From Lingula anatina (taxonomy: Eukaryota > Brachiopoda > Lingulata > Lingulida > Lingulidae), in the NCBI RefSeq assembly GCF_001039355.2, contig NW_019775517.1:250240-314239 (forward strand): DNA of 64,000 nucleotides. The letters are read 5' to 3'. The notes beneath the pieces were generated by a model that worked only from the letters and a program-made list of their open reading frames with translations, was not told the DNA's origin and ran no database searches. Each line of letters starts with the position of its first letter. Positions within the stretch are counted from its first letter, which is position 1. The position numbers were made by a program, and so were the translations under genes. Positions 48,201-60,451 of the stretch are shown piece after piece.

Positions 48201-49243
48201 GACATCAGGCCCCATTCTTTAAATGAATTGATGGTTTTTCGGTGGGTGGTGTTTTATGTCCATCCATTACGTTAGGAATGTGGATGTTTAAGTCTGCGCT
48301 GGGACCCCACACACTTACATGTACATGTAGTGTCACGTGTAATTCGTAACGTGAGGCCTTTGTATGCATTAATCGAATTTCAAAATATGCCTACTGAAAG
48401 AGAAAAACAATTCTTAATACAGACAGTTTGACACAATGACCCCCATTAACAAAATAAGGAAATTCGTTTGATAAACAAAGTAAGCTGAAAAGAGGAGGGT
48501 GTATGTGCAGTATATCTCGTAGCTAGGATACGAGTAGTTTGCAATTCCGATTTGGGAATATCTAAATAGGTCACACCGTTCTCTTGTTTCATTTGATAAA
48601 CACATTGTTTAAAGGTATAGGGAGCGAATTTTGTATCAAGATGAAGCCATTCATATTGCGATTGACAACCACAATATAGCTCCTATGTGCAATGTGTATG
48701 AGAACCCCAAATTTCGTTAGTTGTACAAAGGTAGAAAAAAAACACCATGATCCGAGCTCGTACACGATAGCATAGATGGATATGTACACTTAAAAGATGA
48801 TGAAAATACAGTGTTTTAAATAAATAAATTGACGAAGTTACTGTAACTTGACATTGGGCATAAGGGAAAAGTATCACAATACGTTGTTTTTAGAATGTTT
48901 CGCACCAATAATTCGTTCCACATGACTTTTAATGATAAATCCTTATTAGCTCAATTTTAAATTAAATCCGAACGAATCAGTAATATTTTGGCATTAACGA
49001 TTCATTGTATATAGTTTTCAAATTACATTAACGCAGATTCTGTGTAGTTTCCTTTAAGCAAGTAGATACTTCACAAATTCAAATCATAATGAATACCTGC
49101 TCGCACCCCTGCTCACATCCAAAGGTATTGTCCTTGAACAAGTTGTCTTATTTATTAACCGTCTGTCATTATTTTTTATTGAGGAAATATAAAAATTCAT
49201 GTGTGAGTCACGTTCTGCACGTACACATGTACACACGAAATGC

Positions 49244-49250
49244 TATAAAA
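49244..49250 (+). promoter_or_regulatory. TATA box of vWA-D
   Basis: TATAAAA 68 nt before the ATG, the same spacing as in vWA-C; preceded by tgcacgtacacatgta. Confidence 0.7.
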
Positions 49251-49311
49251 ACAATAATGCAAAAACACAGCAACGACACTTTCAGAAACTGAGGTAGGAG
49301 ACTGAGTCAAG

Positions 49312-52109
49312 ATGCAGCTTCTTAGTGTGCTGGTGGGCTGTGTTGCTTTAATCAGTATTGAAAAAGGTGAGTTTTTTTTTAGTTCAGTATTTTTTTTGGT
49401 TTGTTTGATTTTGTTCTTCGTTTATAACATTAGGCATGTTTTTAATTTCTTTATTTTATATTTTCGCCCCCTTTTTCCATTCTTTAGCTTTTGCCTGGCG
49501 ACTGCAGCTTTTCTAGCTTTGTATATATCTCTCTCTCCTTTTCTCCTCCTCAATTATTTTTCGTTAGGAGATTGCTTAAATGTAAATAACATTTTTCCTG
49601 GCGTCCGAATTTTCTGCACCAACCGACAGCCAATCTAAAGAATTCTTAACGTGAAAATCCCTTACAAATTACCGTTATTTTGGATTTTCTGTCTTTAGTA
49701 AAGCGAATTTTTCATGTCTCCATTTTCATTCGATGTCATGTTTCGTATAAGGTACTTTTTGAGCACAGATAGATATTACATTTCACAAAAAAGGTGCTGT
49801 TGTCTCCAGACCGTATACAGTACAGTGTACTGTATGCTGTCTTAAAAAACACAATAGGGCCTACGTGATTTTACACTTTGGTATGACATGGTACCCAGTA
49901 TAAACGCTTCAGAGAAAATTCCCGTCATTACCTTAGGAAAAAACCAAAAATTCTACAATTACCTTATTTTACAGGTTCGGAGGCGGTTGATGTCGATTAC
50001 CAGGCTTCATTGATGAACCAGAAGCTAGCCACTATCATGGCTCCCATATCGAATTGCAGTGGTGACCTTTTTTATAGGCGTTGTATTCTAGTTCCCCCAA
50101 AGATAGATTTTCTGTTGGTGTTGGACAGTAGTGGAAGTATTACGCTGGAGTACTTTGAAGTTGAAAAAAAGGCAGCAAAGGTAAATTCTTGAAAAATAAG
50201 AGACATCCAAATAATTTGGTGACCATAGCCTATTTCATCATCGATATTTCATTACGTTTCATTTATCTATATGCATGTTCTGTCTGTTTAGCTATATAAT
50301 TAGGCTGTCTAGTACACCAAAGAAAAAAATAACTTAAAGTAAATGAAAATCTTCTTAGAGTCTAATGTTTCAAAACAGATGTGCAGCTTCAGCCTTGTCT
50401 CTTCTGACAGAGGCCCACAAAGGCGTGTTTCATGTGCACAATCAGAATTCTCTTACTAAAAATAAAATTAAAATGAAATAAGTCATGCGTCAGTGTGTGC
50501 AGGGGGGGAGGAAAATGCCAACATCTTGATATCATGAATGGAAACGTCTAAAAATCATTATATTTTATTTGATATTGCCCAACATGAAAAATTATGTTAA
50601 CCCTTTTTTCAGATAATTGTGGATTACATCCACAACAAAGCACCTATCGGATATTATAAATCACGTGTAGGTCTGATAGAATACTCCGTGTCCGCTCACT
50701 TTGAATTCAAATTTAACCAGTACAACACGCCTGCAGCGATCAAAGACAGGATTCAACTGGTGAAGTACGATTACGGTAAGATTGCTGCCATTGCTCTATG
50801 ACTACGGTTAAATTGTATTTCTTGTATTCATTTAATTTAATACTGTTTCTCTTACCCTCATGTACCTGTTTCTCTTACCCTTCTCTTACCTTACTTATAC
50901 AGGAATCAAATAAAAAGTTGATTGCTAGAAATCTCTTGTATTGGTTTCAAATCGGTTATGGTAAGCGTGATGTACGTGGGACGAGACTTACCAGTCCAAA
51001 TCAATTGCACCCTGTTTTACAGGAGACTGTTGTTCATGACACACACCGGTTTCAGTATGGCTGAGCAAATGGGGAGCACCTAGACACGCGCCCCTCCCAT
51101 CTTCTTAAAAAAATCAGAGTAATAAGTCTAACAAGACCAACTCAAGAAAATTATCTATCGTGCCTTGTAAAATGCCCTCGTCTACTGTTTTAAATTGTGT
51201 TATATTAGCTACTACTTACAGTGAAAAGAAGTCACACTTTATGTGAAAGAGGCAATATCATGCTGCTTGCAGTAGTACAATTAGTAGTTAAATGTAAACA
51301 GAAATGCAGTGAAAGATTTCCTAATTTTTTGACTATGATTTTTGTATTACATGTGTACGCGCGAGGGTAGCACTAGATATAGGCAACTATGTTAGCAAGC
51401 AAACTCTTTCCCAGCCAGAAGCAATATCATAGATACATATTTCATTTACATCAAAATAATTTCAAAAGACAGTTTTGCGAACTTTTCATTTACTACATTT
51501 ATATAGTTTGCTTTTTATAACCATTTGTTACATGTTTTAATAGGAGGGCGCACGGCAACTGCACTCGCCCTGTCACTAGCTAAATCAGAGTTGCAACTAA
51601 ACAGTCGTCCTGGTTACATCAAAGTTGTATGGCTGTTCACTGACGGTCAATCCAATTACGGTGGGAATCCTAAGATACCGGCTGATCAACTGAAAGCGAT
51701 GAGTAGGTTAAACATTTAGATATGCTTTTTTATGAGTATTACATCATGTCTTATCATTACACTGTAGTTTGAATATGTTTATAGTAATATTATTTTTATC
51801 ATATTTGATTTCATTTAATTTCCTTCTAATATGCATATATTATTAAGTTCTATTAAACTTTCAATTTCTTTTCATTTTACTGTAGGAGTAACTGTGTGTG
51901 TCGTAGCGGTGGGACCGTATATTAACTGGCAGGAGATACGCGACATCGCGAGTCCAGGCTGTACTTTCGCTGCGGATTCGTTCGCTGAAGCTTTTGATAT
52001 CATTAGAAAGGCGTACTACTTGAGTTTGAATACTCCAACTTTAAGCCCAACTTTAAGCCCAACTTTGGACCCTGGTTTCTTCGGTGGCCTTGGGAATTTG
52101 TTTGGTTGA
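49312..52109 (+). CDS. vWA-D: secreted vWA-domain protein
   Basis: Five exons (49312-49366, 49975-50180, 50613-50775, 51544-51702, 51886-52109) encode 268 residues. Signal peptide MQLLSVLVGCVALISIEK; CX8C pair CSGDLFYRRC; MIDAS DSSGS and LFTDGQSN intact; RTATALAL for the third loop. The exon 4 donor is unusual in position (gatga|gtaggt) but preserves phase. The C-terminus is longer than in the others, with a short repeat NTPTLSPTLSPTLDP, and ends GFFGGLGNLFG. It is closest to vWA-C, with which it shares 1 kb of upstream sequence. Likely extracellular; specific role unknown. Confidence 0.88.
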
Positions 52110-52333
52110 TACAAACATACCTATTCTGAACACATTCAATGTATAATAAATGTATAGAATTTAAGCCTCTCTGAGACAGAATTGATATTATTCAATAACA
52201 GTGAACTGAATTAAAATATGGAAATATTTTTATACTTTAAGTATTGTAGTAACGAGAGATTCCCCAAGACAAGTTAGGTGCAAAGTGAAGGTGCTATAAC
52301 TATGCATGTATAACTGTGTTTGTATCACATTTC

Positions 52334-52339
52334 AATAAA
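52334..52339 (+). terminator. Poly(A) signal of vWA-D
   Basis: AATAAA about 225 nt after the stop (ttcaataaaatgg). Confidence 0.55.
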
Positions 52340-53805
52340 ATGGCTTAGACCGGGCTGTGTTTTAATCTTGCCGTTTGAGTGTCTTTATTTAATGATGTAC
52401 ACCTGTTAACTAATAATATCTAAACGGATTGTCATTACGTTTTGTTTATTTGATGCTTTCAAATTTTCTTGAACAATTTGGGTATTGTTTTGATAATTAA
52501 GTGAATAAATAAACTGTAATTCTAAGTGAGATTAAATGTTTTCAACTTTAAATTTTACAAGAATCAAAACCGATTCGAAGAGCTTATTCGAAGCCCAAAC
52601 AGGGCCTCACAAAATACTGGTTCGTTCGTTTCATTAATTTATTTAGGTATATAAAAAGTTGAATGCTGTTGTTCTAATAAGATGAAATAATGCTTTTACG
52701 CACTTCGGTGCGTGATTTTTGAAACGTTTGCATTTTGAATTACGCGTTAGATATATTCAGCGAGGCAAATAGAGCAAACAGGTTACTATAAACCAATTAA
52801 AGAAAAATGTCAACCAACGAGCAGAAATACTTGTTTATCAGGACGGTCAAGGACAAATGTGGTTCGTCCCGGTGAGTTTTCTATGAAGTAATGAATATTC
52901 ATGGTTCCACTTCATCGCTGAACAAACTATTAGAAAAATTTTCACTATGATTTATGACCAAGCATAGCAATAATGAATAGCATTTTTGTGTCTGAACTAG
53001 CTGGTGCGCACAAACTAATCGGTCAATCTGTATCTAGGTAAAATCATGGCTCACCTTTAGTCCACTGTTAACGCTACTGTAAAGGGGAACATTCAGTCAA
53101 CCAAAACCGGCTAGAATGGTCGTAATTATAATAATACATGTATCCTTGACTTCTGAAAATGGCAAACGCGGTGGCGCTCGTTATCCGGGTGCCTAGCTTT
53201 AAAAACCTAGGGCGGACTGGTGGGGTTATGTAAATCAAAAATATGATAAGTAACTAAAGATGGATTACTTTAAAAAGAAAAATGATAAACGGGAACATGC
53301 AACATGCCCTCTTATGGGAAGGAGATTCACGTAAATTACAACGTTATTTTATGCAGAGTACATTGGTTCAATTCTGTATTTTAGGTGATTACACAGAAAT
53401 GTGCTGACGTTTTAGTTTCTTCGAAGCCCTTGAATAAAACAAACCAAGCATAACCTCTCCACACTTACTAACAACAAAACACGCAGCGATCATTTCTTAT
53501 GTGAGAAGGAAATAATGCATATTTCAAAGTTGCTTTTAGCAAAATTGAAATTATTCGACAATGAGACGTGTAGAGGTATACAGAAGTGACATCTACATGT
53601 AAATCACCACAGCTTGCTTACTCATTCATTTCCTCAAAAGCTTTTGAATAAAACATCTAAAAAACCTCATCGCCTTTAGAACTATTTACAGTGAAGACAT
53701 TTCAATTAGCATAACAATACGCTTTCCCGCTACGTCACTATTATTTATTTAATCCAATTGGAAGAAAAATGAGGAAATATATGTGACTCTCGGTCACCGA
53801 AATGC

Positions 53806-53813
53806 TATATAAA
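53806..53813 (+). promoter_or_regulatory. TATA box of vWA-E
   Basis: TATATAAA, 83 nt before the ATG. The tgcacgta block of B-D is not seen here. Confidence 0.65.
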
Positions 53814-53888
53814 GTGGGCACTGAAACTAAAACAGCAGCAAAACGATTTGTTAAGGAACAGAGTGCGGCCTACAACTAAATAATTGAG

Positions 53889-56800
53889 ATGCAGCTGGTG
53901 GCACTGTTGGCATTTTTACTCTCTTTAACAGGAATTGCAAAAGGTTAGTTTAAAGTTAATGTTGATCACATTTTACAGGGGATATAGGCGGTACATTTTA
54001 GATTATATATTTTTTGTGTGAATTTTCACGTTTTTCTACGAACACAATTACTTGTTCATGTATAAATTAAAAAGGGCTTTAGGTTAGCGTGGTAAAAATA
54101 AAGGTTTTAAAGTATAAAAAGTTTGCACGTGGTGTCATGCTGAAAGACTTGGCTTTCTGCAGAAAGGAGTCGGGTGTCGAAAAATAACATATTACTATGG
54201 GAAACTGTATGTCGGAATTTTGCGGATATTTTATGGCACAGCGATTAACAACTCACTAAAATACCACGGAAAAGATATGTCGGTTATAGAACCTCACCTA
54301 TGTTGTCACATGCAGTCTAAAGCCTAGGTCCCAACCGAACGTACGGGCTGTTACGTGTGGTCTACGGCCCAAAAAATGGGGAAAACGTGGGAGTTCGTGC
54401 GTGAGGAGCACGTCCATCGTGCGACTTTTGGAGGACGCAAACAGCACGCAGAAACTTTTCACCAATTACTTGATTCCTTCCCTGCGATCTAGCTACGTCC
54501 TAGCCGGACGCAAGGAACCTAAAAAACCTTGCGTCCAAAACGTAGTTGGGACCTAGGCTTAACTTACTAAGTAGGGTGAAATTACCAATTAAAAAACTCC
54601 ATCTCTGGCATATTGCGGAGTCTGATTAATCTGAACCGAAAGTTACGTGTGTATGCGATGCATAGGGGAAATATGTGGTCTGTTACCTGCTCCTGCAAAA
54701 TAAGATAAAGAATAAATCACGGGAGCAATTTAACGCCCGTACGATATAATTCTTTTACAGTAACTGATGCAGTTAATGTCAACTCCGTAGCTTCTGCAAT
54801 TAACGCCAAATTATCCAGTCTTCTGGCTCCCAAAGCAGTGCCAAGACGATTTAAGGGGTTGAAATCTGCACCGGCACAGCCAAAGATAGATTTCCTACTG
54901 TTATTGGACAGTAGTGGAAGCGTGAAGGCGAAGTATTTTGAATATGAGAAACAAGGGGCACAGGTAATTAATACATTGACAAAAATGAGTAAAACCCCAA
55001 ATAATTGCTTTCATTATTTTCTATTTCATAACGGTATCTTCTGAATAATTAAAAGTAAAAGACAAAGGTAAAAAAACTAGATTTTTTTCTGAAAATGTTA
55101 AACAAAGATGTTTTTATGTATTAGAAAAATGTACAGGTCTTCAAAGACAAGTATATAACAAAGAATTTAAACCTAAATAGAGCGTAATAAACAAGTTTTG
55201 ACTCTTAATTGTATTTATTTCAGACACTTGTTGACTACATCCACAACAAAGCACCTATTGGATATTATAAATCACGTGTAGGACTGATAGAATACTCCGT
55301 GAACGCTCACTTTGAATTCAAATTTAACCAGTACAACACACCTACGGCGATCAAGAACAGGATTCGACTGGTCAAATTTGACAACGGTATGAGTGTTAAC
55401 CGGTTTAACATGATACTTAGGTCACTTACAATACTTAAGCTGCCTTACACATTTTGATAATCTTATCCATTTAATTGTTTATTTATTTATTTGATTAATT
55501 ATTATCTGTTTGTGGATTCAGCTGTTTATCCATTTCCTCTTTTTTTTCAACGAATTGTATACGAGTATCTAAGTATGAACGATATACCATGAAAATCTGA
55601 CTCCCCCCATGAAATTTTGACTCCCCCTCACAAAACTTTATAAATCTTATTTTAATTGGGTATATAACTTTTATCTTGTATTTTGCATAATGGAGGGGGG
55701 CCATAGCAATAGTCCGAAGGTTCAATTGTCCGAAGGTTCATTGGTCCGAATGTTCACTATAGAACCTTCTGACCAATGAACCCTTGATTAAAAAATCGGC
55801 GAAAATGTTACCACTTTTCGGACCAATGAACCTTCGGACTATCGAGACGCCCCCAATGGAGGATACATTGGCACTTCTTGTTAGTTTGTAGGTGGAAATT
55901 TTCATGAGAAATGAGAAATTAAAAATATTTTCCCACCCAATTACTCCTATGAAAAGGCTATGGGAGTCCAAATCCTACAGGTAGCAAGATGAATACTTGT
56001 TTCAAAATCTTCACCACCAAACATTCAAATACTAACAAAATATACATCACAATGCAAACCATGTGGAAAACAATGGTATGATGACTAAACATAAAATAGG
56101 GTCTTTTTTCATGGGAGTCCAAATTACATGGGTATGAATATGAAGATTATTTCAGGATTTTTTTTCTTCATTTTTTGCACCCAATATTTTACTACCAAAC
56201 TTTCAGATATTTCCAATATATTCTTCATATAGCATACTTAAAGGAAAGATCTTGAAATGCTCACCAAATATCAAATAAATACCTTTTCCATAGGGGAGTC
56301 ACTGGGTGGTAAAATACACATTTTTAATTTTCTTATTTTCTCATGAGAATTTTCACCTGTAAACTAAGAAAAATGCCAATGTATCCTCCATTATGCATAC
56401 TACAATATAAAAGTCACATACCCAATAAAATGAGATTTAATAAGTTTTGTGGGGGAGTCAAAATTTCATTGGGGGAGTCACATTTTCATTATGAAAATTT
56501 GACCTGGGAATCACATTTTCATAATGAAAATCTGACGGGGGAGTCATATTTTGGGGAGAGTCAGATTTTCATGGTACATCTGGTTTTCTGTGACAACTTT
56601 AAATACACGTGTGTTAAAAATTCTACATGCAATATTTAAATGTATTTTAAGGTTGGCGCACAGCAACTGGGCCTGCTCTATATAAAGCTAAAAAGGAACT
56701 ACAAGCAAATAGCCGCCCTGACAATGTAAAATTGGTATGGCTGTTTACTGATGGCTATTCCAATTATGGTGGGAACCCCAAAATACCGGCTGATCAACTG

Positions 56801-57239
56801 AGAGCCATGGGTAAGACCAAACAAAACTTTTTTAACCCAATATTTTCAGTGAAATGCAATATCATTCTCACTTTGCACAAAGTGCTTTTTCAAGCAAGCA
56901 TCTTACTTATATTCAACGTTATCCCTTAAATTGCAATTCTGCTGTAAAATGTATAAATCCAACATATTGAACAATATATATTTATTTGTTATGTAGAAAT
57001 AGAAGTAAATAACAGTCTAATGTTCCATTTGTTTCATTGCAGGTACTACAGTGTGTGTGCTGGGCGTAGGATCGTCTATCAACTGGGCAGAAATAAACCA
57101 AATTGCTAATCACGACTGCAAGTTTAGAGCCGATTCATTTTTGCAAGCTCGCACCATTTTGAGAAAAGCATACTCGATGAGTTTGGGGGCTCAGCCACCG
57201 CGTTTGAGCAAAAACTTTTTCAGTGGCCTTAAATTTTAA
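53889..57239 (+). CDS. vWA-E: secreted vWA protein, cysteine-pair-lacking class
   Basis: Five exons (53889-53943, 54761-54963, 55224-55386, 56652-56810, 57043-57239) encode 258 residues. Signal peptide MQLVALLAFLLSLTGIAK. The pre-domain segment (VPRRFKGLKSAPAQPKIDF) lacks the CX8C pair of B, C and D. DSSGS, RTATGPAL and LFTDGYSN give a complete MIDAS set. Exon 3 is strongly conserved with B and D; exons 1, 2 and 5 are closer to vWA-F. Ends KNFFSGLKF. TATA (TATATAAA) at 53806-53813. Intron 3 contains a foldback transposon. Confidence 0.88.
55585..56576. mobile_element. Foldback (long-TIR) element in vWA-E intron 3
   Basis: The ends are inverted: TACCATGAAAATCTGAC at 55585 and its complement ending at 56576. 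Inverted homology continues inward for over 300 bp (actccccc, attgggtat, gcataatggagg, acattggc, catgag). The right arm has extra tandem copies of a GGGGGAGTCA-ATTTTCAT unit. A MITE interrupts the left arm. No ORF for transposition is seen. Confidence 0.78.
55697..55854. mobile_element. hAT-like MITE, copy 3, inside the foldback element
   Basis: Flanked by an 8-bp direct repeat AATGGAGG (55689-55696 and 55855-55862). The uninterrupted site is visible in the right arm of the foldback element (gcataatggagg followed directly by atacattgg read in complement). Internal sequence matches the MITEs near BRCA2. Confidence 0.82.
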
Positions 57240-60200
57240 TTTTGCTTTGTTATGGATATTCTTATTCTTGACATATGATACAGTTAGATCTATGTCTATT
57301 ACTTATCTTGAAATGGATAGGTGACTTAAAAGTCACCCTTGGCGATACGACTTTAAGGTTTGGCGTTCATCACAGAAGGGAGCGCGTAACGGCTCACGAA
57401 GCCACTGTTAATTTAAATTGTCATGAAAGTTTCCTTAAAATTATAGCGGGTGTATTACTAAAGGGAATTAAGAGAACATGCCGACGAGAAGAAGTTAGTC
57501 AACGATTACCACAGCTCTCTGGCACGTCCATTCCAGAAAATGTGAGGTTGTCAGTTTTATGATGGTCATATACATGTAATCGGTTCAGTGACGTCATTCG
57601 ATGTTTAAGATGAAAAAAAATTGCTGGTCTACTTTTTTGTACATGAAACACTCCCTTTCAGATGAGCGACTCTCATTACAAAAATAGATTTAAAGTAGCA
57701 TGTATTTTTTATTTATGTAAATCAAATATTGATAACGAATAACAATAAATACAGCTGATCACGTCAGTTTGATATTTTCAGTAAATGTTTTTGGTTGGTT
57801 GTTGTGTGAGTGCTGCTAGAACGTATCCAAAACCCAGGATTATTTCTTTAAAGCTGTTTTATAAATCCACAATCTACCGCTCCATCTTCTATAATACACG
57901 GCTGTCTCCCATAGTCTCGTATCTTCAAATCCCTCTAATTTTCATCCCCCCTTCTCCATATCCTTCCTCATTTTTTCAGTTTCTGTTCTTTGTGCTTTAC
58001 TTTAAGAAATTGACAAATTGAACCCTTTTACAAGACTCTGACAAAAGAACCTTATGATTTTTTACTCTCTCATCACGAACTTAAGTCCATTAAAATTTTA
58101 CCGGGATATTAGCTGGGGATCGCATCCGTGTTTTCTTTTTAAACCCATTTCAGACTATGGAATAATAGTGCTGACATATAACTTTGTTAAGACCTTACAT
58201 TGTCAGGTACTTTTTTATGTTTGCATGCATTACTGATAAGTGTCTCAATTTTTTTTAAATCATCAGTGAATTGCCATAATGCTATACACTTTTTTATCAG
58301 TCTAAAATACTGTTACCACATACTTCTTTATCATGGTTTGTAATTTTTCATGCAAAAATTGAAAATAAAAAAATTAAATGGAATTATTTAAAGCAGTCGA
58401 ATAACAGCACAGCTAGCACAATTGCCTAGAACAAAATTCTGATTGTAGTAACTTTTTGTATTATCAGACATAGATATAGGATAATCCAACCTAAATTATG
58501 AGGCACACGTGTAATGTGAATTTTGAAAACTTTGAGCTAAGGCAAGGATACAATATGTTTCTTCGCATCGGTGACTTCTTCTAAGTGGTCACTGATTTTC
58601 CTGAACATCTGAAAACCATGTCCGAATATGCATTTACATGTATGTGGTAAAGGTCTTTTACATCTTATCTTTAGGCCAACTGTTACGTTATAATTTTAAG
58701 CACATGGTTTGCATCGCAATTATTTATTATTGAATTCTGCTTTTCTGTAATTGAAATTTGAAATGCTTGAATTTGATCACTTTGTTTATACTCATAATCA
58801 TTGAATTTCTCAAGAAAAGATGTCACGTAGATAAACGTATGCTCAAGTTTAAGTTAATCACATACTCTTAGTGTCAAGGTCAAGGCCTTTCTTACATTTT
58901 CAAACGAAAGTATAATTCACCCTCTTATTCTATGCATATTTTTTAATAAATTGCCAGTGAAACCATCCATGAAAGGAAGGAAGATTTTAATTAGTTTTAT
59001 TTCTTAGATCTCCATTTAATTGAGGTTTTTTTTGCTATTATTGTTGGTGATATAAAACAGTGCTTAGCATGCAGCCGCGGTAAATACTAGTAGATGCTGC
59101 GATCGCGAAGACCAAAGCCAATACTACAATCAGTGCCGAACTAGATAAATTATGAGTATTCTCTTTTCCGAAAAAAAATTGCAGCTTCTTCATTTCCCTT
59201 CTTAATCGATAAAAGAACGGAATCCAGACCACAAAACATTTTTCATATCTTCATTACTGGAAAATGCTAATTTTGAAATTTTAAAGACATATTTTCCAAA
59301 GAAGAAGGCATGGCGCGGGGGGGGGGGGGGGGGAGGTAAAGATATTGGGATCTGTCTTTTATCGCAGATCACAAGCAGAGAAAATTGCATTGTTTCTTGC
59401 GTATATGGCGGCTGAAGAATTTATTTATAAAAATAGGCAACTTTCTTCGTCCTTACATGGTCTCAGACATTCCCATCTGATTTACAAAGATTCTGATTAA
59501 GGACAAAATCTTCAACGGGAGAGGTTTACATTTTCTAAGAAACATAGATTATATCTACTGCGATTATCATGTCATGAAGTCAAGGGTGTTAAAATCATCA
59601 ATTGTTGATCACATAACAATGTGGTTTAAATCCACTGTAAATGAATCAGATTAAACAAAACATCTGAAAGACAATTTTCATTCACATGATTTAATTTCGT
59701 ACGATTTGAACAATACAAAGACACTGTCAGATTTGGAAAGCGTTATTCATAAATATAGCAAGGCCATTGGGGAGATCCTATGGCAGCAATTACTATGCAA
59801 CAAAAAGTGATGAATTGATAAAAGGGCACAGATAACCAACAATCTTTCGGCTTACAGCAAGATGGCAATGTGGTCATCCGAGAGCTGAGAATTTTTTAAT
59901 TTCTGCATCGGAACTAGGAAAGATCATCTAAGTTTAATTTAATGGGCCTTAGCTTGAAAGCAACTAGTTATATGTGGCGGTGTGACAGGAATGGTAGTCC
60001 AAGGAATGGAAGTGCGGGGGCCTATATGTTTAGGGTTAGGGTTACTCAGAGTATTTGTGTTAGTAAATGGGACGAATGTCACCCGTGCAATGTAAGGGGG
60101 AACGGGCTACGGTTCCTAGAGGGCTACCATTTTTATCACAAGAAACATTTGTTGGCAAACGGATTCAGGTTACGGGTCCCGTTCGTTTAGTCTCCGTTTA

Positions 60201-60451
60201 AAATAGGCAAGAATAGTTTGCAAGTGACAGTGCCATGGACATCATGTGGAACAGGTAACTATTTCTGCGTAAAATCGAATGTTGCCCGGGAGTCAGTGTC
60301 AGTCTAATTAGTTGATCATGGAACTGAAAGTCCTTTAAGCTATGTCATAACCAATTACTGCTTCTACATTAAAACAGGTAAGCGGCTTATATTTATAGAA
60401 TACATGTGTCAAAGAAAAGATATATCAGTATCATTCAAATCGTGATCAGAC
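57240..60451. other. Intergenic region between the convergent genes vWA-E and vWA-F
   Basis: I see no exon. It contains a poly-G run (about 59318-59333) and AT-rich unique-looking sequence. Several short ORFs lack splice signals or familiar motifs. There is no poly(A) signal for vWA-E within 300 nt of its stop. Confidence 0.5.

Larger units (their letters stand above)
40700..52920 (+). repeat. Large tandem duplication containing vWA-C and vWA-D with flanks
   Basis: Sequence upstream of vWA-C (about 40740-41750) aligns with that upstream of vWA-D (about 48290-49310): accccaca, tacatgtacatgtag, cgtaacgtgaggcct, cattaacaaaataagg. Downstream stretches (47340-47460 and 52600-52700; gttgaatgctgttgtt, taagatgaaataatg) also match. 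The Tc1 insertion is only in the C unit and therefore came later. Confidence 0.75.

Noticed and set aside
57275-57562. 95-aa ORF after vWA-E
   Set aside because: No homology that I recognise, no splice or promoter signals, and it lies where the vWA-E 3' UTR would be.
60028-60044. Telomere-like ttagggttaggg
   Set aside because: Only about two and a half units in unrelated surroundings; chance or a trivial interstitial repeat.
59942-60190. 82-aa ORF between vWA-E and vWA-F
   Set aside because: Low-information content with no start context, signal peptide or family motif.
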